Below are positions 58,473 through 64,000 of a DNA stretch of 64,000 nt, piece after piece (the stretch's first letter is position 1; every line of letters begins with the position of its first letter). The notes beneath the pieces were generated by a model that worked only from the letters and a program-made list of their open reading frames with translations, had not been told where the DNA came from and did not search any database. Source of the stretch: AA29 sp041481445. GTDB lineage: Bacteria > Acidobacteriota > Vicinamibacteria > Fen-336. The DNA is taken from assembly GCA_041481445.1 (NCBI GenBank), contig JBGPBV010000011.1:1-64000 (forward strand), in the 5' to 3' direction. Made by a program: the position numbers and the translations under genes.

Positions 58473-59639
58473 TCAGGCGTCCGCGGGACGCGCGGAGGCG
58501 GCGGCCAGCATCTCGCTCTCGTGCAGGGGCAGCGTCAGGCCGTGCGCGGCCGCGCGCAGCCTCACCTGCCGGTAGAGGTGGTAGCGCAAGGGGGCCATGA
58601 GCGTGTAGTCCGAGGTCAGGTGGAGCGGGTAGTCGGCGGCGTCGTCGGGGTAGGTCTCGGTCAGGACGCGCGCGCGGTCGTCGAACCACTCGCGGCTCAC
58701 CTCGCCCCGGTCGAGCTTGTGGCGGAGGACGAGCATCTGCCGCGAGCGGTCGACGATCTCGGGGTGGTGGTTGACCGCGAAGATGCGGGGCATGACCCCT
58801 TCGGGGTCGCGCGCCCACTCGACCATGGTCAGGGCCTCGCCCCGCGGACCGCCCACTCCCCGCGTCTCGTAGCCGATGGCCACCGCGCCCTGGGCCAGGG
58901 GGCCCGCGGGCGGGACGAGGTCGTACAGGCGGTGGTCCACGATGCGCAGGCGGCGGTGGTCCGGCAGGTCCTCCGCGAGCTGGCCGAACCACGGGTGATG
59001 CACGCCCTCGTCGGTGAGGACGTTCTCGAGGATGCCCGCGCTCTTGCCGCCCTTCTCCGCCGAGCGCAGGACGGGATGGGCCACGTCCGACCAGCGGCAC
59101 ATCACCCCGAAGCTGTGGCAGACGGCGAGGAGCGCGGTGTCCGGCGCCCCGGCAATGCGGTCGAACAACGCGAACAGGCGCGGCTCCCAGCCCGGGTCCT
59201 CGCGGAGGCCCTGCGTGCCCTCGGTCCGGCCGTCGTTGAGGTGCGGATCGATGTGTCCGGGGCCGCCCGTACCCAGGTAGAGCGCGAAGCGGCCGCCCGG
59301 CCCCTCGGGGATCATGTGCCGCTGCCGCACCTCGAAGGAGATCGCGCGGATGCGCAGCCCGGCCGGCTCGAGCAGCGGCGAGACGTCGCAGGCGGCGTCC
59401 TGCACCGCGTGCACGATCGAGTCGTGGCCGAGGTTGGGCCAGCCGTGGTTCATGTCCAGGATGGCGACGTCGATCGTCCAGTCGTCGGGCGGCGGCAGGT
59501 CGGAGGGCGACTCGACCCGCGCGTAGTCGTAGAGGTGCACCGACCGCAGGGTCGGGCACTCCTCCACGCAGAAGTCCTTGCCGTAGGTCCGCTTGAGCTG
59601 GCAGGTGTAACCGCGGGGGCCCAGGAAGGGGCGGAGCAT
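58473..59639 (-). CDS. Class I glutamine amidotransferase-like protein
   Basis: 388 residues. The nucleophile elbow LLAVCHSFGVM gives Cys174. IFAVNHHPEIVD near residue 287 gives His291 or His292 and Glu294, completing the GATase-I triad in the correct order. The N-terminal 100 residues (YTCQLKRTYGKDFCVEECP, ILDMNHGWPNLGHDS) contain four Cys and are unlike typical GATase partners. The long C-terminus (about 300-388) is extra. ATG at 59639. It is encoded immediately before the PGM1-like ATP-grasp ligase in the same direction, suggesting ammonia or amide handling in one pathway. Hydrolysis of glutamine is inferred; it may instead hydrolyse a gamma-glutamyl product. Confidence 0.75.
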   Translation of the reverse strand: MLRPFLGPRGYTCQLKRTYGKDFCVEECPTLRSVHLYDYARVESPSDLPPPDDWTIDVAILDMNHGWPNLGHDSIVHAVQDAACDVSPLLEPAGLRIRAISFEVRQRHMIPEGPGGRFALYLGTGGPGHIDPHLNDGRTEGTQGLREDPGWEPRLFALFDRIAGAPDTALLAVCHSFGVMCRWSDVAHPVLRSAEKGGKSAGILENVLTDEGVHHPWFGQLAEDLPDHRRLRIVDHRLYDLVPPAGPLAQGAVAIGYETRGVGGPRGEALTMVEWARDPEGVMPRIFAVNHHPEIVDRSRQMLVLRHKLDRGEVSREWFDDRARVLTETYPDDAADYPLHLTSDYTLMAPLRYHLYRQVRLRAAAHGLTLPLHESEMLAAASARPADA

Positions 59640-59665
59640 CTGAGCCTAGTCTACCAGCGCCGCTC

Positions 59666-60487
59666 TCACAGGTCGCGGTGGCGGACGAGCCGGATGCCCT
59701 TCGCGGCGAGCGCCTCGCGCACCCGCGGGCTGGTGAGCGCGCGCGCCTCCTCGTCCCAATGGAAGTGCCATTCGTAGGTGGCCTCGACCTCGTCGTCGGC
59801 GGAGCCGGGATGGCAGACGAGCTCGCTGGTGCCGGGAGTGAGGTGCTCGACCAGCCGCAGCAGTCGCCGCTCGCTGAGGCCGCCCGTCTCGGCCAGGCCG
59901 AGGACGGCGTCCGGGACCTTCAGCCCCTCCGCGCGGGCGTGCCGGGCCGCGCGGTGGGCGAAGAACGCGAGCAGGGCCGGGCGCACCCCGGCCAGTCCGG
60001 ACACCCGCGAGGCGGCGCGCAGGGCGCGGATGCCGAAGCGGCGCGCCAGGCGGAGGGTCAGCGGCAGCAGCGAGGGGTGCAGGTGGACGTGCTGATGGCT
60101 GTCGAGGTGGCTCACCTCGAGGCCGGCGTCGCGGACGCGCGCGACCTGCGCGTCCAGCTCCCGCTCGAGCTCCGGCGTGCGGATCCGGCCCAGGAGGAGG
60201 CGCCGGAACAGCGCGGCGTAGCCGCGCGGGAACCGGCCGCCGGGGGCGAGCGTGGGCAGGGTCTCGGGAGGGGAGACCGGCACCTCGCCGACCAGGGTCA
60301 GGTGCACGCCCACGTCGAGGCCGGTGTCGCGGGCGCTGCGCGCCGCCTCCGCGAAGCTGGCGCCGCTCGGGCAGATGGAGGCGCTGGTCACGATGCCCTC
60401 CTTGTGGCAGCGGAGGATCCCGGCGTCGATCCGGGGGTGGAGGCCGAGGTCGTCGGCGGTGACGATGAGGCGTCTCTCGCCGTCCAT
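59666..60487 (-). CDS. YdjC/ChbG/HpnK-family carbohydrate deacetylase
   Basis: 273 residues with the YdjC motifs: LIVTADDLGLHPRID (metal-binding Asp pair at about 10-13), VGVHLTLVGE, SHLDSHQHVHLHPSL (His cluster) and VCHPGSADDE. These bind zinc or magnesium and remove N-acetyl groups from sugars (ChbG) or hopanoid intermediates (HpnK). ATG at 60487 has GAGG upstream, and TACAAT on the minus strand (60531-60526) may be the -10. No other hpn gene is nearby, so a glycan role beside the two GT-C genes is as likely. Divergent from the first GT-C gene. Confidence 0.85.
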   Translation of the reverse strand: MDGERRLIVTADDLGLHPRIDAGILRCHKEGIVTSASICPSGASFAEAARSARDTGLDVGVHLTLVGEVPVSPPETLPTLAPGGRFPRGYAALFRRLLLGRIRTPELERELDAQVARVRDAGLEVSHLDSHQHVHLHPSLLPLTLRLARRFGIRALRAASRVSGLAGVRPALLAFFAHRAARHARAEGLKVPDAVLGLAETGGLSERRLLRLVEHLTPGTSELVCHPGSADDEVEATYEWHFHWDEEARALTSPRVREALAAKGIRLVRHRDL

Positions 60488-60607
60488 TTCGTCCTCGTGA
60501 GGGATCGCGCGGCCGGGGGCGGCACATTGTACAGAATGGGGCCGCGGCCGCCCGCCGCGGCCGAACTGGCCCGGCCCTCCGCGTTGTGGCACAGTGGCCG
60601 CGCCCTC

Positions 60608-62326
60608 ATGGCCGTGGCAGGACTCACGGACGCGCCGGCGGCGAGAGCGGAGCCAAGGGCGGCGCCCGCACACGCGGCGCGTCGCCGATGGCTGGCCTTC
60701 GTCCTGGTGGTCGGCCTCTATGGCGGCGCGCTCTGGATCGGGCGGGTGGACATCCCGCTCACCGACGACGCCGGTTTCTATCTCGGCGCGGCCCAGGTCT
60801 ACAAGGCCTGGTTCGCCGAGGCCTGGCGGACGCTGGGTCACGGCGGCGACGCCTTCCGTCCGGAGGTGATCGACCGCTACTTCGTCCAGAACCGGGTGCA
60901 TCCACCGGTGGCCAAGCTCGTCCTGGCCGCCGGGATCGCCGTCTTCCACGACGGCCTGGGCTGGCTCGACGAGATCGAGGCGGCGCGGACGGGGATCATG
61001 GCCCTCTCCACCGCGCTGGCCGGCCTCGTGTTCCTGGTGTGCTGGCCGACCTACGGCCCCACGGTGGCGGTGGCCGCCCCGATGTGCCTGCTCGTGATGC
61101 CGCGCTTCTTCTTCGATTCCCACCTCGAGAACCTCGACGTGGCCAGCGCCGCCACGTACTTCCTGGCCGTCGCCTGCTACTGGCGCGCGGCGCGCCCCCT
61201 TCCAGGCTCGCGCGGCTGGGCGCTGGCGGCGGGGGTGGCGGCGGGGATCGCGATGGCCACCAAGATCAACGGCGCCCTGGTCGCGCTGCCGCTCTTCGCG
61301 CACTGGCTGCTCACCGAGCGCCCGTGGCGAGCGGCGGCGGGCCGCGCGCGCTCGCTCCGCCCGCCTCTGGCCCTCGTCCTCATGGTGACCCTGGGCCCGG
61401 CCGTCGCGATCACGGTCTGGCCCTGGCTCTGGACGCACACGCTCCCGCGCCTCGCCGACTACCTCCGCTTCTACCTCGACCACCACCCCTCGCTCTTCTA
61501 CTACCGCCGGACGATCTACGACGTGCCGTTCGCGCCGTGGCACGCCCCCTTCGTGATGACCGCGATCACGACGCCTCTCCCCATCCTGGGCCTGGCCCTG
61601 GCCGGCACCGCGGCCGCGCTCGCGCGAGGACGCGTGCCCGACCTCGGGCTGCGGGTGGGCGGCGAGGCGAGGAGCCTCGACATCCTGGTGCTGCTCAACG
61701 CCGCCTTCACGATCGGCGCGGTGGCCCTGCCCGGCGTGCCGAAGTACGGGGGCGTCAAGCTCTTCCTGCCCTTCTTCCCCTTCCTCGCCATCCTGGCCGC
61801 GGTCGGCCTCGACGCGCTGGCGCGGTCGGCGGCGTCGGCGCTCGGGCTGGCCGCGCGCGGCGCCGCCGTCACCTGGGCCGTCGCCCTCGCCGCCCTGCTC
61901 GTGCCGATGGGCTGGACGATGGTCCGGCTCCATCCCTATCACCTCTCGTACTACAACGCGCTGGTCGGAGGGCTGCGCGGGGCCGAGCGCTACGGCTTCG
62001 AGATCCAGTACTACGACCTGTGGTACCTGGACCTCGCGCGCTTCCTCGACCGCCGCTACCCGAGCGGCGTCCGCGTGTTCTTCCAGCCCAACAACCAGGA
62101 GTACCTGCGCCACGTGGACTGGTACTACCGCGCGGGCCGCCTGAGCCCGGCCGTCGTCATCGTCCCCGACGAGTCGCTGGCCGACGTGGTGGTGCTGACG
62201 CACGAGATGCGGTGGCCCCAGTACCCCGCGCTGCGGGAGAGGCTGCGGGGCGCGCGCGCCGTCCACGAGATCCAGGTCGAAGGGGTCCCGCTGCTCACGG
62301 TCTACGAGGTCCGGGGACCGGCGTGA
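60608..62326 (+). CDS. GT-C glycosyltransferase (PMT/ArnT/GT39-like), first of pair
   Basis: 572 residues with about ten to twelve TM helices. The N-terminal periplasmic loop has the catalytic acidic motif DIPLTDDAGFYL (Asp pair typical of GT-C). Later features are VCWPTYGPTVAV, AGIAMATKINGALVALPLFAHWLL, VTLGPAVAITVWPWLW and a soluble C-terminal domain (NALVGGLRGAERYGFEIQYYDLWYLDLARFL). These enzymes transfer a sugar from polyprenyl phosphate at the outer face of the membrane. ATG at 60608. The stop overlaps the GTG of the next GT-C gene. Acceptor unknown; the operon's other genes do not specify it. Confidence 0.82.
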   Translation: MAVAGLTDAPAARAEPRAAPAHAARRRWLAFVLVVGLYGGALWIGRVDIPLTDDAGFYLGAAQVYKAWFAEAWRTLGHGGDAFRPEVIDRYFVQNRVHPPVAKLVLAAGIAVFHDGLGWLDEIEAARTGIMALSTALAGLVFLVCWPTYGPTVAVAAPMCLLVMPRFFFDSHLENLDVASAATYFLAVACYWRAARPLPGSRGWALAAGVAAGIAMATKINGALVALPLFAHWLLTERPWRAAAGRARSLRPPLALVLMVTLGPAVAITVWPWLWTHTLPRLADYLRFYLDHHPSLFYYRRTIYDVPFAPWHAPFVMTAITTPLPILGLALAGTAAALARGRVPDLGLRVGGEARSLDILVLLNAAFTIGAVALPGVPKYGGVKLFLPFFPFLAILAAVGLDALARSAASALGLAARGAAVTWAVALAALLVPMGWTMVRLHPYHLSYYNALVGGLRGAERYGFEIQYYDLWYLDLARFLDRRYPSGVRVFFQPNNQEYLRHVDWYYRAGRLSPAVVIVPDESLADVVVLTHEMRWPQYPALRERLRGARAVHEIQVEGVPLLTVYEVRGPA

Positions 62327-63810
62327 CGCGTCTCGAGGGGGCGCGGGCGGCCACGGCCATCGCCCTGCGCTACGCCCTGCCGGCGGCGGCCGGCGCCTAC
62401 CTTCTCGTGTACGTGGTGGTGGCCGGCCTGCGCCTGGGCTACCCGTTCGAGCTGGAGTGGATGGAGGGCGGGTCCCTGCAGCACGTGGCGCGAGTCCTGG
62501 AGGGCCGGGGCCTCTACGTCGCCCCGCGCCTCGACTTCATTCCCTACGAGTATCCGCCGCTGTACTTCTGGGTCTCCGCCCTCGTGGCCCGCGTCACCGG
62601 GCTCGGCTTCCTCCCCCTGCGCGCGGTCTCGCTCGTCTCGTCGATCGCGTGCTTCGCGGCCCTCTTCGCGCTCGTGCGCTTCGAGACGGGGAGCCGTGCG
62701 GGGGGGATGGCCGCCGCCGGCCTCTTCGCCGCCACCTACCGCATCGGCGGGGCCTGGCTGGACGTGGCCAGAGTGGACTCGCTCTTCCTGGCCCTGTTCC
62801 TCCTGGCCCTGCTCGTCCTGCAGCGGGCGCGCTCGGCGCGGCCCCTGGTCCTGGCCGGCCTGCTCTTCGGGCTGTCGTGCCTCACGAAGCAGACCGCGCT
62901 CGCCATGTGCCTTCCGCCCATCGCCCTCGTGATGCTGTCCACGCCGCGGCGCGGGGCCTGGCTGGGGGGGAGCCTCGCCGCCGTCGTCGTGATCTCGACG
63001 GCCCTGCTGCAGTGGGCCAGCGGAGGCTGGTACAGCTTCTACGTCCTCCGGTTCCCGTTCCTGCACCCATGGATCCGATCCGTGTACGTCTCGTTCTGGA
63101 CGGGGGACGTCCTCTCCCATCTCCCCGTCGCGGTGGCGGCGGGCCTGCTCGGTCTCGCGCTCCTGCCCTCCCGGGAGCGATCCCTCTTCTGGCTGGCCGT
63201 CACGGTGGGAATGGTCGGGGGGGCCTACCGCTCGCGCTTGCAGGCGGGCGGATACGACAACGTGCTGCTGCCCGCCTACGCCGCGATCGCGATCCTCTTC
63301 GGCCTGGCCCTGGCCACCCTCGGGCGACGCCTCGAAGGATGGGAGCCACGGCGCGGGATGGCCGCGCAGATCGCCGTCCACGGCCTGGGCCTGGCCCAGT
63401 TCGCCCTTCTCGCCTACGACCCGCGCCTCGACGTCCCCGGGACGGCCGACCGGCAGGCCGGTGAGCAGGTCCTGGCGACCCTGGCCGACGTCGACGGCGA
63501 CGTGCTCGTGCCCTACCACGGCTACCTGGCCGCACGCGCGGGAGGCCGCGCCTACGCTCACGCGATGCAGGTGTTCGACGTCCTGAAGGTCGGGCTTCCC
63601 GAGAGCGAGGCCCTGGCCGAGGAGCACCGCGCGGCGATCCGCGCCCGGCGCTTTCGCGCCATCGTCATCGACGAGCCGGAGAGCTACTTCTTCATGCCGG
63701 AGCTCGAGGCGGCCTACGTGCGGGAGCGGGAGCTGTTCACGGATCCGGCGGTGTTCTTCCCCGTGACCGGGATGAGGACGCGGCCGCAGTACGTCTACGT
63801 CCCGCGGTAG
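62323..63810 (+). CDS. GT-C glycosyltransferase-like membrane protein, second of pair
   Basis: 495 residues from GTG 62323 (GTGA overlap). The first periplasmic loop FELEWMEGGSLQHVARVLEGRGLYVAPRLDFIPYEYPPLYFWV matches the GT39/ArnT-like loop. AGLLFGLSCLTKQTALAMCLP is a conserved GT-C cytoplasmic-helix motif. About ten TMs are followed by a soluble tail (DVDGDVLVPYHGYLAARAGGRAYAHAM). Together with the previous gene it forms a two-enzyme unit, probably adding two sugars or acting on glycoprotein or lipid. No oligosaccharyltransferase signature (WWDYG) is seen. Confidence 0.8.
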   Translation: MTRLEGARAATAIALRYALPAAAGAYLLVYVVVAGLRLGYPFELEWMEGGSLQHVARVLEGRGLYVAPRLDFIPYEYPPLYFWVSALVARVTGLGFLPLRAVSLVSSIACFAALFALVRFETGSRAGGMAAAGLFAATYRIGGAWLDVARVDSLFLALFLLALLVLQRARSARPLVLAGLLFGLSCLTKQTALAMCLPPIALVMLSTPRRGAWLGGSLAAVVVISTALLQWASGGWYSFYVLRFPFLHPWIRSVYVSFWTGDVLSHLPVAVAAGLLGLALLPSRERSLFWLAVTVGMVGGAYRSRLQAGGYDNVLLPAYAAIAILFGLALATLGRRLEGWEPRRGMAAQIAVHGLGLAQFALLAYDPRLDVPGTADRQAGEQVLATLADVDGDVLVPYHGYLAARAGGRAYAHAMQVFDVLKVGLPESEALAEEHRAAIRARRFRAIVIDEPESYFFMPELEAAYVRERELFTDPAVFFPVTGMRTRPQYVYVPR

Positions 63811-63828
63811 GGTGGCGGCGCCGCGCCT

Positions 63829-64000
63829 TCACTGCAGCACCCAGTAGTGGAAGGTCGACATCTCGCCGGGCTCTTCCAGCTCGACGCGGATCTCGGGGCG
63901 CGCGCGCGTCATCAGGGTGGCGGGAAGGGTCACTTCCGGCTCGACGAATGCGCGGACCTCGGACAGCGCGGTGCGTGCGGCGACCCGTCCGTCCACGAGG
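63829..64000 (-). CDS. C-terminal 56 residues of an unknown protein
   Basis: An open minus-strand frame enters from base 64000 and stops at TGA 63829-63831. It reads VDGRVAARTALSEVRAFV, then EPEVTLPATLMTRARPEIRV and ends FHYWVLQ. The short beta-like tail is not enough for a family call. It is convergent with the GT-C gene, with 18 nt between them. Confidence 0.5.
   Translation of the reverse strand, partial: LVDGRVAARTALSEVRAFVEPEVTLPATLMTRARPEIRVELEEPGEMSTFHYWVLQ

Noticed and set aside
59666..60487. A hopanoid biosynthesis locus based on the HpnK-like gene
   Set aside because: No squalene cyclase or other hpn gene is adjacent; YdjC-family deacetylases also act on chito-oligosaccharides and glycans.
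60587..60602. Sigma-54 promoter (TGGCAC) before the first GT-C gene
   Set aside because: The -24 element matches but the required TTGC at -12 is missing.

Overview
The window is about 70% GC, densely coded on both strands, with no rRNA, tRNA, CRISPR array or insertion sequence that I can see, and no gene-free stretch longer than about 260 bases. An Oar-type TonB receptor with an N-terminal carboxypeptidase-regulatory-like domain, CRTAC1 (FG-GAP plus ASPIC/UnbV) and TPR proteins, DUF2330 and DUF2911-type secreted proteins and an HNH gene of the DUF222-like kind together suggest a soil or sediment Acidobacteriota bacterium (Vicinamibacteria-like). That assignment is an inference from gene content, not from a marker-gene tree.

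Layout. 1-1302: 3' end of an alpha/alpha-toroid carbohydrate-active protein. 7370-1262 (minus): a tightly coupled operon of methyltransferase, membrane GT2 glycosyltransferase, AMP-forming acyl ligase, acyl carrier protein, LuxE-like and LuxC-like proteins and a GNAT acyltransferase. It looks like a carrier-bound acyl activation/reduction module attached to glycan or glycolipid synthesis, with no luciferase. 7465-11829: Tat-exported aldo/keto reductase, then a regulated TonB receptor. 11929-15218: two overlapping TPR genes. 20848-15230 (minus): a periplasmic molybdenum hydroxylase (2Fe-2S and Mo subunits) in one transcription unit with CRTAC1 and a heptaheme cytochrome c. A 13-15 bp palindrome is shared by the promoter regions of this operon and the TonB receptor.

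20964-25242: DUF2911-type protein, TPR protein, RnfD-like membrane protein and DUF2330 protein. 26409-25306: HNH gene. 32077-26601 (minus): GH3 beta-glucosidase, small membrane protein, HEXXH protease and argA. 32146-36449: MacB-like exporter (ATPase, double-FtsX permease, HlyD adaptor). 36500-38492: LarA-family protein and an AbrB/VapC toxin-antitoxin pair. 40998-38482: lipoprotein metalloprotease. 41148-43984: small secreted protein, lone ExbD, a three-repeat helical protein and a DUF4190/pilin-like protein.

50477-43912 (minus): the seven-gene RDD / SpoIIM / membrane / DUF4129 / DUF4350 / MoxR / DUF58 operon, in which five consecutive junctions overlap by exactly 4 nt. 50535-56842: small leaderless gene, rho, two paralogous PKD-like secreted proteins flanking a degenerate Fic-fold protein, a DUF6335-like acidic protein, CCA/poly(A) nucleotidyltransferase and a helical protein. 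59639-56871 (minus): a glutamine-amidotransferase-like protein paired with a PGM1-like ATP-grasp ligase. 59666-63810: YdjC/HpnK-type deacetylase and two GT-C glycosyltransferases. 63829-64000: C-terminus of an unknown protein.

A recurring feature of this genome is a TAnnnT -10 box lying 5-10 nt before the start codon at several genes (7370, 11929, 32146, 43224, 43280, 50535, 54849). This suggests frequent leaderless transcripts beside ordinary Shine-Dalgarno genes.
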